From Sporolactobacillus mangiferae (GTDB taxonomy: Bacteria > Bacillota > Bacilli > Bacillales > Sporolactobacillaceae), in assembly GCF_023336505.1 (NCBI RefSeq), contig NZ_JAMAST010000005.1, forward strand, positions 1 to 64,000: 64,000 bases of DNA. The letters are read 5' to 3'. The position numbers were made by a program, and so were the translations under genes. Shown piece by piece: positions 1-7,335 of this stretch. The notes under the pieces were generated by a model. It was not told the DNA's origin, ran no database searches, and saw only the letters and a program-made list of their open reading frames with translations. The stretch's first letter is position 1. Each line of letters opens with the position of its first letter.

Positions 1-551
1 ATTTAACTAGAGAAGAATACTATAATTCTATTAATTCGTCCACGATTGAGTATAATACGAATACTACAGATAATTCCCCTGTCGATAAAAAAGGTAATAG
101 TAATGCAATAACTCCTGCGGAAATTCCCATTGTGACAACCTATAAATACAAAGAAAAAAAGAGCACTAAATACTATGGAGATCGCATAAAAGTATCTGCA
201 TGGGTAAAAGCTGGTTCTAAATCAGCACTTATTAGTCATTCAGTACAATATTCTGTTACAATAAGCGCATCATATAGTGTTACGGCAGGAAGTCAACAAT
301 CAGCGATAAAGCATGGAGCATCTTTTACTATAACTTCAGCCAAGACTAATGCTAATACTTATGGGTTGTATGTAAGTGCACATCGTACGGGAGCAATTTA
401 TTTTAAGCCATATAAACGTAAAACATCAGGCACATTGACACAGTATAATAATTATGTAGGTAAAGTAAATAGTAAATCAGTGTACGCTCGTTCTGCCATT
501 AAGTTGAAATCAGGGGAAGCTGATGGAATATATTATATAGTTTATAAATAA
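1..551 (+). CDS. Unknown AT-rich protein, 5' end outside window
   Basis: The frame is open from position 3 to the TAA at 549-551 and no stop precedes the GTG at 132, so this is the C-terminal part of a larger gene whose start lies before the window. About 182 codons are visible. The residues are rich in Ser, Thr, Tyr, Asn and Lys and strongly beta-like, with no hydrophobic segment, and the chain ends GEADGIYYIVYK. I do not recognise the family. The composition would fit a secreted or surface protein, but that is only an inference. Base composition is AT-rich like the RiPP cluster downstream and unlike the bulk of the window. Confidence 0.6.
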   Translation, partial: LTREEYYNSINSSTIEYNTNTTDNSPVDKKGNSNAITPAEIPIVTTYKYKEKKSTKYYGDRIKVSAWVKAGSKSALISHSVQYSVTISASYSVTAGSQQSAIKHGASFTITSAKTNANTYGLYVSAHRTGAIYFKPYKRKTSGTLTQYNNYVGKVNSKSVYARSAIKLKSGEADGIYYIVYK

Positions 552-596
552 TTACCAGCGTTTTATAAACACATTCGTTCCTTTATACCATAATGT

Positions 597-653
597 GGTG
601 TAAATCCAGTATCGCAGCATCAAATATTAGACAGGCTAAATGATAGTGTAAAT
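597..653. repeat. 57-bp fragment of the LAP-cluster ABC ATPase gene
   Basis: This stretch matches 10729-10785, inside the ATPase gene of the RiPP cluster, with only a few mismatches. It encodes the same residues just after Walker B (in the intact gene VDPVSRRQILDRLNDIVN). No surrounding ATPase sequence is present, so it is an orphan scrap, on the same strand as the intact gene. It suggests a lost or partially duplicated second copy of the cluster. Confidence 0.75.
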
Positions 654-782
654 AAATTTCGGTTTGTTTCTGAATACAAATCAAGCCTTCACTTGACAAG
701 TGGAGTGAGTCCACTGGTGCCTTAAGCATAACTGGAAAAGGACTTTCGCATGACACTCCTTGCTTTTCATCCTTTTTCAGAC

Positions 783-1084
783 TTAGTTCTGATCAAGATA
801 TAGATGAATATCACGGCTTCCGTGCAGAATACAGTGGATTTCGATGACATCGCCATCCACCATATAGAAAACGAGGTACTTGTCAACTGGAATCCGGCGG
901 TATATCAGATGAAACTGCCCGCCGGTATGGATTCGTACATTTCCGGAAATTCGGCAAGCTCATGAATTTTTTCAATAATACGGTCGTATTGCTGTACCGC
1001 TGTCGATTCGTAGTACTGCATCAGATAGTCCACGATACCTTCGAGATCCCTGACCACGATGGGCAGCATAACGATCTTATACAT
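783..1084 (-). pseudogene. RelE/ParE-type toxin, frameshifted
   Basis: Read on the minus strand, the gene starts ATG at 1084-1082, overlapping the antitoxin stop by 8 nt, as is usual for such pairs. It begins MYKIVMLPIVVRDLEGIVDY and reaches a premature stop after YESIPAGSFI. Shifting frame there restores HLIYRRIPVDKYLVFYMVDG and then VIEIHCILHGSRDI, the typical C-terminal half of ParE/RelE mRNA-interferase-fold toxins, ending at TAA 785-783. One frameshift (or a sequencing error) therefore separates the two halves. If real, the toxin is inactive. Confidence 0.75.
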
Positions 1085-1367
1085 TTTTACTTCCCGTTTG
1101 GTCTGTCAACTTTTTCCGCAACTTCCGCGAAACATCGGTAAAATCGTAACGGGTATGATCGCTTTCCGCCAGTGTTTCGGCTTCATGCAAGGCTGTTTCG
1201 ATGCGCTTGGCTGATCGGATATCTTCATACTGTTCCAGACCCATGACAACCATATCGCCATGACCGTTTTTCGTCAGGAACACCGGCTCCGCCTCTTCAT
1301 GAACAATGCGGGAAATTTCAGAAAAATTATTTTGTAAGTCTGAGATCGGTCGAATATTCGGCGTGAT
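1077..1367 (-). CDS. Phd/YefM-type antitoxin with no standard start codon
   Basis: The frame reads TPNIRPISDLQNNFSEISRI, the N-terminal signature of Phd/YefM antitoxins, then EPVFLTKNGHGDMVVMGLEQ and an acidic, Lys-rich C-terminus, about 96 residues in all, the usual family size. A good Shine-Dalgarno (GGAGG on the minus strand) sits just upstream, but the codon where ATG is expected reads ATC (1367-1365) and no ATG, GTG or TTG precedes it in frame. The next in-frame start (GTG at 1283) would remove the DNA-binding N-terminus. Either a rare ATC start or a start-codon loss must be assumed. The partner toxin downstream is frameshifted, so the module looks decayed. Confidence 0.65.
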   Translation of the reverse strand: MTPNIRPISDLQNNFSEISRIVHEEAEPVFLTKNGHGDMVVMGLEQYEDIRSAKRIETALHEAETLAESDHTRYDFTDVSRKLRKKLTDQTGSKNV

Positions 1368-1624
1368 TAACTCACCTCCAATGATTTTATCGTAGTTATG
1401 ATAAAATATCTATTCGAGCAAAATGAGGGAATGCTTCCAAAGCGGAAAAGTTGTCCGAAAAATATCGGTTTTGTGTGTGGTCTGTAGAAAGAACGATATT
1501 CTTTCATACCGTCCGGTAGGGCGCTTGACCATGGTAAAGATCTGCCGGCATGCTGTCATTCACCCTCTTGACACAGGACACTTCATGTTGGATACCCTAT
1601 GTGCATCAAATCTAATAGAATTGG

Positions 1625-1777
1625 TTAAGAAAAAAGAGTGAAGCGATCTGATTGCAGACCCTCACTCTTTTTGCATACTTCTATGATGAAATTTAGACCT
1701 TAGTTATTGAAGGAGCGCCAGCACTTCTTCAGTCGTCCGTACTTTACCGATTCTCGGGAAATATGGGTGATGCAGTG
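1625..1777. repeat. Copy R1 of isochorismatase 3' end plus terminator
   Basis: The sequence repeats the last part of the hydrolase gene at 11094-11648 and its terminator hairpin (AAAAAGAGTGA...TCACTCTTTTT). It aligns with 11013-11165 (R3) and 4081-4232 (R2). R1 is visibly more diverged than R2. The similarity stops at GATGCAGTG, exactly where IS-like left-end sequence begins. It carries no intact gene. Confidence 0.8.
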
Positions 1778-1850
1778 GCTGTAAAAAGTAAATAGTTTAG
1801 TTTCCAAAAGCGTGGTCTAAATTCACCGTCTTTAGACGGTATCCGCTTTT
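1778..1850. mobile_element. Solo left end of an IS200/IS605-type element
   Basis: This segment is nearly identical to 4238-4310, the left end of the IS200-like element further on, including the subterminal hairpin ACCGTC-TTTA-GACGGT at 1825-1840. No transposase follows; the sequence passes directly into a scrap of the second ycaO gene at 1847. It is therefore a solo IS end or deletion remnant. Confidence 0.65.
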
Positions 1851-1952
1851 TCAAAGACACAAACGTTAATGAATAAGTTTTCATACTTCGAATGTTATGA
1901 TATATCTATATTCTCAAACATTTATGTACTGTTTATTATTGGTTTTAATTCT
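1847..1952. repeat. 106-bp exact copy of an internal part of the second ycaO gene
   Basis: By eye, 1847-1952 is identical to 8890-8995, inside the second YcaO gene, on the same strand. Exact identity over 106 bp implies a recent event. The left border abuts the solo IS end and the right border falls at TTTTAATTCT with no gene boundary. Confidence 0.9.
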
Positions 1953-2236
1953 TCTCAATCACTTTGTAATTCTTTTACTTGTACCTTTAAAGATTCGATA
2001 CGATCAACTATTTGTTCAATAAAGCAGCTTTGATATCATTGTTCATAATCACTATTATCACTAATTTTTCATTCTGGCTTAATTTCTCCCATGAACTTTT
2101 TTGTGATAAAGAACAAAGGTCTTTTTTCGGGGATGTTTTCCTTCTTTTCAAGTGACGTTGCTGCGTATATCAGGATAAACTGGAACCTCACTGGATTTGG
2201 GAAAATACTTTTGAAAGTTCAGTTAATGAAATTGGG
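1953..2236. other. Gene-free AT-rich stretch with decayed coding remnants
   Basis: No intact reading frame is visible. On the minus strand near 1956-2020 a short frame reads IEQIVDRIESLKVQVKELQS before a stop, a coiled-coil-like scrap interrupted upstream by stops. I see nothing else that can be named. Confidence 0.4.
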
Positions 2237-2268
2237 TTGACCTTAACATCAATGTCAGGGTATATCAT
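2237..2268 (+). promoter_or_regulatory. MerR-type promoter/operator
   Basis: TTGACC (2237-2242) and a TATATC/TATCAT -10 region (2261-2268) are separated by an unusually long spacer of 18-20 bp. Between them lies an inverted repeat, ACCTTAACAT...ATGTCAGGGT (2241-2261). An over-long spacer containing a dyad is the hallmark of promoters activated by MerR-family proteins. It precedes the merR-like gene and MFS pump and implies autoregulation of both. Confidence 0.7.
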
Positions 2269-2292
2269 GTCACAGTGAAGGGAGGGTGTGGA

Positions 2293-2703
2293 ATGAAAAT
2301 TAGTGAACTTTCGAAAAGAACTGGGGTAAGTGCGCGATCACTGCGCTATTACGAAGAAAAGGAGCTGCTTCATTCTGCGAGAACGGATAATGGTTATCGA
2401 GATTACGATGAGTCCACTGTTGACCAAGTTCGAACGATTCAGCTTTATTTCAGTCTTGGATTGAATTCTGATCAAATCAGCCAGGTCGTTAACTGTGATC
2501 CTATTGTTTTTCCTTATGATAAATTAGTTTGTTCTGAAGTGATTGAGGTTTATAAGGAAAAAATTAGCGAGGTCAGTCAGCAGATTGAAGAGCTTAAAGC
2601 TATTCAAAGTCGGCTTGAAGAAAGAATGGTATTAACTCTCCGATCCTTAGAAGCAGAAAAAGAAAAGCATCAATTGGCTATTCGTGATGAGGGGCAGTGC
2701 TAA
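2293..2703 (+). CDS. MerR-family transcriptional regulator
   Basis: A 136-residue protein starting at ATG 2293, chosen for the GGAGGG six bases upstream. The N-terminal MKISELSKRTGVSARSLRYY is the MerR winged helix-turn-helix, followed by the NGYRDYDES wing motif and a C-terminal dimerisation coiled coil (residues about 80-130). Its C-terminus lacks an obvious metal-binding Cys cluster, so a drug or small organic ligand is more likely than a metal. The stop overlaps the region just before the MFS gene, so the two are translationally close, and an MerR-type operator lies upstream. It probably controls the efflux pump in response to a substrate. Confidence 0.88.
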   Translation: MKISELSKRTGVSARSLRYYEEKELLHSARTDNGYRDYDESTVDQVRTIQLYFSLGLNSDQISQVVNCDPIVFPYDKLVCSEVIEVYKEKISEVSQQIEELKAIQSRLEERMVLTLRSLEAEKEKHQLAIRDEGQC

Positions 2704-2707
2704 AATC

Positions 2708-3886
2708 ATGAATTTAAATCGATCAAAAAGATTGAGTGCCCTGATCGCCCTGTATCTGAGTGTTTTCATTATCGGAACGGCTGAACTGCTTCCCATGGGC
2801 CTGCTGCTGCCTTTAGCTCAAGATCTTCATATCGGCCTTTCACTGACTGGAATGCTTGTCACCGGCTATGCCTTGGGTGTAGCCATCGGTGGACCGCCTA
2901 TTTTTGTCTTGACAGGACGGTTGCCTCGAAAAACTCTGCTTTGTCTCTTTCTTCTTGTGTTCACTATTGGTGGTGCAATCTGCACATTCGCCACAACATT
3001 CTGGATGCTGTTGCTTGGCAGAATCATCAGTTCATTCGCGCATGGTATCTTTTTTGGCATGGCCGTCTTAACTGCCAAAGATCTTGCCACTGCGGAAAAA
3101 GGAGGGACCTATATCTCAATCGTGATGATGGGGATTACCCTGTCCGTGATTTTTGGCGCCCCGGCAGGAGCCTTCATTGGCATTCAATTGGGGTGGCGTG
3201 CGGCATTTCTGGTGATTACTTTGCTTTCCGTGCTGACTCTAATTCTTTTATTTGTCGGGCTTCCAGACCTGTCCAGGCTTGAAAAGGTGTCTCTGAAAGA
3301 TCAACTGATGAAACTGGGAAACGGCCAATTCATTGCTGCGTTTCTCGCAACAACATTTTGTATCGGTGGTTTTTTTGCGGGATTCACTTACATTAGTCCG
3401 TTATTAGAAAAGATTACGGGTTTTTCAGCCCATTCCATTTCGATCATTCTTTTCATTTTTGGTATCGGTGCAATCGTTGGCAATCTTATCGGCGGCAAAC
3501 AAGCGGACAAGAACTTGAGAAGAGCTATTTTCACAGGGACATCTTTACTTATTCTTTCCCTGATTATGCTGTTTGTTGTCAACCACATGAAGCTGGCCTC
3601 CGTGATTGCTATTTTCATCTTGGGTGTTGCTTCGTATGGAATCATGACACCTTTTCAACTACTCATGCTTCAGAAATCAGCAGGAGCTGAGGAACTTGCT
3701 GCAACAATCAATATCTCTGCTTTTAATTTAGGTAATGCCATCGGTCCTTTGATTGGCAGTCTTACATTAATCTGCGGATGGGGATTAAAAATAATCCCTC
3801 TGACAGGTGCAATAACCGTGTTCGTTGGTTTGTTGCTTAGTGTCTGGTGTCAGGCAAAAGAAGGGTCCAAACAAAAAAATGTATGA
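2708..3886 (+). CDS. MFS drug/solute efflux transporter (DHA1, AraJ-like)
   Basis: About 392 residues with twelve predicted membrane spans, starting MNLNRSKRLSALIALYLSVF at ATG 2708. This start follows the merR stop by four bases and lies behind GAGGGG at 2689-2694. The motif TGYALGVAIGGPPIFVLTGR with LPRKTLL between helices 2 and 3 fits the AraJ/YdhP-type DHA1 branch. It exports small molecules by proton antiport across the cytoplasmic membrane; the substrate cannot be read from sequence. Coupling with the MerR regulator suggests substrate-induced efflux. The pair sits between two copies of the isochorismatase-end repeat, so it may have moved with the island. Confidence 0.85.
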   Translation: MNLNRSKRLSALIALYLSVFIIGTAELLPMGLLLPLAQDLHIGLSLTGMLVTGYALGVAIGGPPIFVLTGRLPRKTLLCLFLLVFTIGGAICTFATTFWMLLLGRIISSFAHGIFFGMAVLTAKDLATAEKGGTYISIVMMGITLSVIFGAPAGAFIGIQLGWRAAFLVITLLSVLTLILLFVGLPDLSRLEKVSLKDQLMKLGNGQFIAAFLATTFCIGGFFAGFTYISPLLEKITGFSAHSISIILFIFGIGAIVGNLIGGKQADKNLRRAIFTGTSLLILSLIMLFVVNHMKLASVIAIFILGVASYGIMTPFQLLMLQKSAGAEELAATINISAFNLGNAIGPLIGSLTLICGWGLKIIPLTGAITVFVGLLLSVWCQAKEGSKQKNV

Positions 3887-3959
3887 GCGGCTTGCTCAAT
3901 ACATATCAACCAGAGGAGTGTAAAACTGATCGCCGTTGATTTGAACTATTTTTCAGAAC

Positions 3960-4004
3960 GGTGAGATTCTGAATGTTAATGGTGGATGGTTATTTGGAAG
4001 ATAG
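3960..4004 (+). pseudogene. C-terminal scrap of a short-chain dehydrogenase
   Basis: Frame from 3960 reads GEILNVNGGWLFGR then stop (TAG 4002-4004). This is the characteristic C-terminal tail of SDR enzymes (compare the intact SDR at 22757, which ends HVNGGWRLA). No upstream SDR sequence is present, so this is a relic only 14 codons long. Confidence 0.5.
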
Positions 4005-4080
4005 CATACGGGACACTTTGCTGGAGATCCATGCGGATTAAATCCGGATGCTGATCCGCGATTTTTTAAAATAGAATTGA

Positions 4081-4232
4081 TTAAGAAAAAAGAGTGAAGC
4101 GATCTGATTGCAGACCCTCACTCTTTTTGCATGCCTTTATAATGTAAAACTTAGACCCTATTACAGAACCGCCAGCACTTCTTCGGTTGTTCGTACTTTG
4201 CTGATTCGCGGGAAAATATGAGTGATGCAGTG
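4081..4232. repeat. Copy R2 of isochorismatase 3' end plus terminator
   Basis: Nearly identical to 11013-11165, the genuine 3' end and terminator of the hydrolase gene, and more diverged from R1. It ends at the same GATGCAGTG boundary and runs into the IS200-like left end. R2 and R3 bracket the RiPP cluster as direct repeats about 6.9 kb apart. Confidence 0.85.
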
Positions 4233-4235
4233 GAG

Positions 4236-4875
4236 TGGCTGTAAAAAGTAAATAGTTTAGTTTCCAAAAGCGTGGTCTAAACTCACCGTCTTTAGACGGT
4301 ATCCGCTTTTATCCTTATCTTTTCTGTCCATACTTTTGCTAGAGTTGAAAAGTATGGACGGTTATTAGAAAAGCGGCCATGCGGTCTATGATATCAAGTA
4401 TCATGTGATCTGGGTGACCCAATATCGCTATCAGGTGTTGGTGGTCCAGTCGCGTTCGACTGCGTGAACTCATCCGACAGGGATGTGAATCCCGTGGAGT
4501 CACCATCCTGCAGGGGAACATAGGCAAGGATATCCATTTGCTGATTTCATATTCGCCGAGCCTTGCACCGAGTAAAATCATGCAGTATCTGAAAGAACGC
4601 TCATCCCAATTGCTTCAGGATGAGTTTCCAGAACTCAAAAAAAGGTACCAGGGGCAGCATCTATGGTCGAGAGGTTATTTCTGCGCGACCGTCGGCAACG
4701 TGACCGAAGAAATCATTCGAAAATTATATTGCGAACCAGTCGGATAAGGTCAAGAACGACATGTTCAAGATTGACGACTGAGTTCTCAGTCAGCATTCAG
4801 TATGCTATGAGCACAAGGTCTTTCAGAAGACTTCAGTCTTGAATGGCGACTTTAAGTCATTTAGTCAAATTTGCT
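4236..4875 (+). mobile_element. Degenerate IS200/IS605-family insertion sequence
   Basis: The left end holds a subterminal hairpin ACCGTC-TTTA-GACGGT (4285-4300) and the right end a hairpin AAGACT-TC-AGTCTT (4827-4840). Between them is a broken Y1 transposase. Hairpin ends without terminal inverted repeats or target duplication are typical of IS200/IS605, which move as single strands. Exact outer borders are uncertain. It lies just upstream of the RiPP cluster. Confidence 0.75.
4354..4781 (+). pseudogene. tnpA: IS200-type TnpA (Y1 HUH transposase), inactivated
   Basis: From ATG 4354 the frame reads MDGY then a stop (TAG 4366), then KSGHAVYDIKYHVIWVTQYR, the N-terminus of IS200 TnpA. Further stops and frameshifts follow: the HUH motif is reduced (GKDIHLLIS in place of GKDHIHLLIS), and the frame shifts just before the catalytic tyrosine helix, which is recovered in another frame as NYIANQSDKVKN. 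Intact sections such as LAPSKIMQYLKERSSQLLQD and GQHLWSRGYFCATVGNVTEE make the family secure. At least three lesions mean no active enzyme. Confidence 0.85.
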
Positions 4876-5313
4876 TTATTGTATTGAAATACAAAATCAA
4901 AAGAAGATCTCAAAAATCAATTTTTTGACTATAAGATACCCCTCTTAAAAGGTAGAGATGAATACTAAATGATGAGATGTCACAATTTGCAGCAACTGTC
5001 CAATATTGAAAAGTTGTACCGATCATGAAGTCGGTCAGAAATGCTGATGTCCCTACCAAATTTGTATCTGGCATCGCGATCTGATTGCTAGTCGGATAAT
5101 AAGAGATAGGACAGATTTCAATGCTTCTTTAACAAAAAATTTTTTAATAATGGGAAGAAATTTTGTTCAGTATTGTCGATACATTAAGAGATTAAATCTT
5201 TCATAGGTTTGGTATAAAAAATTTAATTTCATCGACATTAAACGACAACATTTTCAGAATAAGTAAAATATACTTAAAATGTAAAAAATATTATATTTTA
5301 AGGAGTGATAGAT
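4876..5313. other. Gene-free AT-rich leader region before the RiPP precursor
   Basis: No plausible gene is visible. The last 100 bases are extremely AT-rich and must contain the promoter of the precursor gene; possible -10 elements are TATACT (5269-5274) and TAAAAT (5275-5280), but no convincing -35 partner can be named. A run AAAAAATTTTTT near 5137-5148 may bend DNA. Confidence 0.35.
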
Positions 5314-5580
5314 ATGAGTCAACTGTTATCACTGGAGAAAAGCATAGAAGGAGTGCCTGAGAATGAACGCTCTTTACCTGTTCGTAACACGAAGACATCA
5401 GATAAACCTGGAATGAAGTCATTTAAACAACATGAGGTAAGAAGATTTGGCGTAGGGGGTAAAGTTGGGGAAATTCGTAATGCTAGTGGTGGTGGTGGAA
5501 CAACTATTGTTCTTTGCTGTTCATGTAGCGGAAGTGCTTTTTATAAGGATGTTGAGGCTTTCCATCCTAAGAAATCCTAA
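5314..5580 (+). CDS. LAP/TOMM RiPP precursor peptide
   Basis: An 88-residue peptide from ATG 5314, chosen because AGGAG at 5301-5305 gives a correct spacing (a GTG at 5305 overlaps the Shine-Dalgarno). Residues 1-58 form a charged leader (MSQLLSLEKSIEGVPENERS...); residues 59-62 are a Gly4 spacer; residues 63-76 (TTIVLCCSCSGSAF) carry eight heterocyclisable residues (T63, T64, C68, C69, S70, C71, S72, S74); residues 77-88 (YKDVEAFHPKKS) form a polar tail. It sits immediately ahead of E1-like, dehydrogenase and YcaO genes, so Cys/Ser/Thr are expected to become thiazoles/oxazoles. The poly-Gly before the core recalls microcin B17; the TT/CC/S pattern recalls plantazolicin and the streptolysin S family. 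The cleavage site and the fate of the tail are unknown. Confidence 0.85.
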   Translation: MSQLLSLEKSIEGVPENERSLPVRNTKTSDKPGMKSFKQHEVRRFGVGGKVGEIRNASGGGGTTIVLCCSCSGSAFYKDVEAFHPKKS

Positions 5581-5590
5581 TAATATGATA

Positions 5591-5643
5591 AAAGTGACTT
5601 ATTTCTGTATTGCATTTTAGAGTACAAGAATATAGTCACTTTA
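5591..5643 (+). terminator. Attenuator hairpin between precursor and modification genes
   Basis: Inverted repeat AAAGTGACT (5591-5599) and AGTCACTTT (5635-5643), perfect over nine bases, followed by T-rich sequence. Its position after the precursor stop and before the biosynthetic operon matches the partial terminators that let RiPP precursors be transcribed in excess of their enzymes. The 35-nt loop is long, so it may be leaky. Confidence 0.6.
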
Positions 5644-5668
5644 TTTTACTTTATTGGAGGTATTATAC

Positions 5669-6532
5669 ATGGAATATGAAATACAACCATTTTTTCTATA
5701 TAAGGGTAAGAAAAAAACTGTTTTACAAAATATTAATGGTGCTGTTGATTTAAATGATAGAACGTTGATAAATTTATTAACGAGTTGGGATTCTGAACAA
5801 AAAAAGGTAATTTCCTATGATGAATTGAGGATGGTTTTTACAGAATCAATTCAAGAGTTATTAGATTTTTTAGATGATAATGGGATTATTAAAGAGAAAA
5901 TAAAAAAAGAGTACTCAATAAAACGTATAATCATTTTGGCAGATGACGCAGAAATTAGGCTGAATATAAAACAAATGCTTTTAGAATTAAATGCAAAAGA
6001 GATTAGACTTTATATTGTTGAAAAAAAGGAAATAATAGATTTAGTATTGTCTTCAAATGATCTATTAATAGTCTCGTTAACAAAATTTAAACCGCGCTTT
6101 GCTGATTACATAAAAGAAAGGGTTATAAAAAGTAACTCAGTATTGTTGATGGGATATTGTTATGCAAATAATTATTATATCGATAATTTATATAAACATG
6201 ATTGGTATCTTCCGTGTCATACATGCAATTTCGAAAATTTAAAGAATCAACTGCGTATAAATAATGGCTCATCAATAAATTATCAACAACTACTAGATAT
6301 AATATATAAATCAGACGAAGATACAACTATATCATATCCAATAAGTCATTTAAACAAAAATCTAATAAGTATAGAACTTTATAAAAAAGTGGCATCTTTC
6401 ATTGGTGATGGTCAATTTACTTTTTTGTCACCAGATGAATATAACGATATTGAGATGATTCAATTAAAGGACAGCAACATCATCAAGGATAGTTCATTTC
6501 ATTGGGAACTGTGTGATTGCTATGAAAAATAA
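5669..6532 (+). CDS. McbB-like E1 partner protein of azoline synthetase
   Basis: A 287-residue protein from ATG 5669, with TTGGAGG at 5654-5660. The first ~80 residues resemble a winged-helix RiPP recognition element that would bind the precursor leader. The C-terminal half has CHTC (C183, C186) and a terminal CDC (C282, C284), the four-Cys zinc site of E1-like LAP partner proteins such as McbB. In that family the protein presents the precursor to the YcaO cyclodehydratase and stimulates its ATPase. Overall similarity to well-studied members is low by eye, so the call rests on the zinc motif, size and gene order. The gene overlaps the next one by about ten bases. Confidence 0.72.
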   Translation: MEYEIQPFFLYKGKKKTVLQNINGAVDLNDRTLINLLTSWDSEQKKVISYDELRMVFTESIQELLDFLDDNGIIKEKIKKEYSIKRIIILADDAEIRLNIKQMLLELNAKEIRLYIVEKKEIIDLVLSSNDLLIVSLTKFKPRFADYIKERVIKSNSVLLMGYCYANNYYIDNLYKHDWYLPCHTCNFENLKNQLRINNGSSINYQQLLDIIYKSDEDTTISYPISHLNKNLISIELYKKVASFIGDGQFTFLSPDEYNDIEMIQLKDSNIIKDSSFHWELCDCYEK

Positions 6533-7334
6533 TGACAAAAAGATTGTAGCGGATCAATTGAAAAACGAAATTTATGATCGAAGTATGTTTAATTATGTAG
6601 AAAAATTTCATCAAAAGACTGCCTGGGTTACGCCGTTTAATTGGACTTTTAAAGAGTCAGTATTTGATTGGCAAAGGTTACTTGAATATACTGATGAACT
6701 GCCTGATAACTACATATCAAAAGTAGAACTGCCTATAGATAAAGATATTCCATGCTTTGACGGACCACGTTCAACAAGAATTTATAACAAAGAAGCTACA
6801 ATCAGCAAAAAAAAATTTAGTGATATTTTATTTAACGCTTTTGGACGCTATAGAGGATTGGGATCCAAAAATTATCCCTCTGGTGGTGGATTATATCCAA
6901 TTATCCCCATGCTTATTTTATTGGAGGGAAGTGCTATAGAAGGTGTTGAAAATCCTGGCATCTATGTTTATGATTCTTCAAAATTAGAACTACTATTAAT
7001 AAAAAGAATTAATAACAAAAATAAACAAAATATTCTAGTCAATGTGAATTCAATAAATCCAGGATTTGCATTATCAAACATTGCTTTTATATATGTCATT
7101 GATATGGAAAGAGCGCTTATTAAGTATGGAGTGAGAGGATATAGGCATGCATGTATTGAGATAGGTTTAGCAATGGAGAGTTTAATAATGGCGTATCGAA
7201 ATATTGATTCATCTTTGGGGGATTGTGTATGGTCAGGATTTAATGATAATGCTCTGACCGTTGCATGCGGATTGAATGTAAGACTAACGCCAATAGGGAT
7301 GCTGCAATGGTTTGGCAAAAGAAAGGAAGTATAA
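6522..7334 (+). CDS. McbC/SagB-like FMN azoline dehydrogenase
   Basis: About 270 residues of the nitroreductase fold. Features counted from the upstream GTG 6513 are RSTRIYNKE (86-94), YPSGGGLYP (121-129), a hallmark of SagB-type FMN enzymes, and KYGVRGYRHACIEIG, in which K204-Y205 correspond to the catalytic Lys-Tyr pair described for LAP dehydrogenases. The enzyme would oxidise azolines to aromatic azoles using FMN. Start is either GTG 6513 or ATG 6522; both overlap the mcbB-like gene, so translation is coupled. The presence of this gene implies that at least some heterocycles in the product are aromatic. Confidence 0.85.
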   Translation: MKNNDKKIVADQLKNEIYDRSMFNYVEKFHQKTAWVTPFNWTFKESVFDWQRLLEYTDELPDNYISKVELPIDKDIPCFDGPRSTRIYNKEATISKKKFSDILFNAFGRYRGLGSKNYPSGGGLYPIIPMLILLEGSAIEGVENPGIYVYDSSKLELLLIKRINNKNKQNILVNVNSINPGFALSNIAFIYVIDMERALIKYGVRGYRHACIEIGLAMESLIMAYRNIDSSLGDCVWSGFNDNALTVACGLNVRLTPIGMLQWFGKRKEV

Positions 7335-7335
7335 A

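Noticed and set aside
1423-1641. 72-codon frame on the plus strand
   Set aside because: It runs into the R1 repeat, has no ribosome site or family features, and its last codons are the terminator arm.
5305-5313. GTG 5305 as start of the precursor peptide
   Set aside because: It lies inside the Shine-Dalgarno that correctly serves ATG 5314.
7312-7335. TTG 7312 as start of YcaO 1
   Set aside because: It overlaps the dehydrogenase gene and has no ribosome site; GTG 7336 has one at proper spacing.
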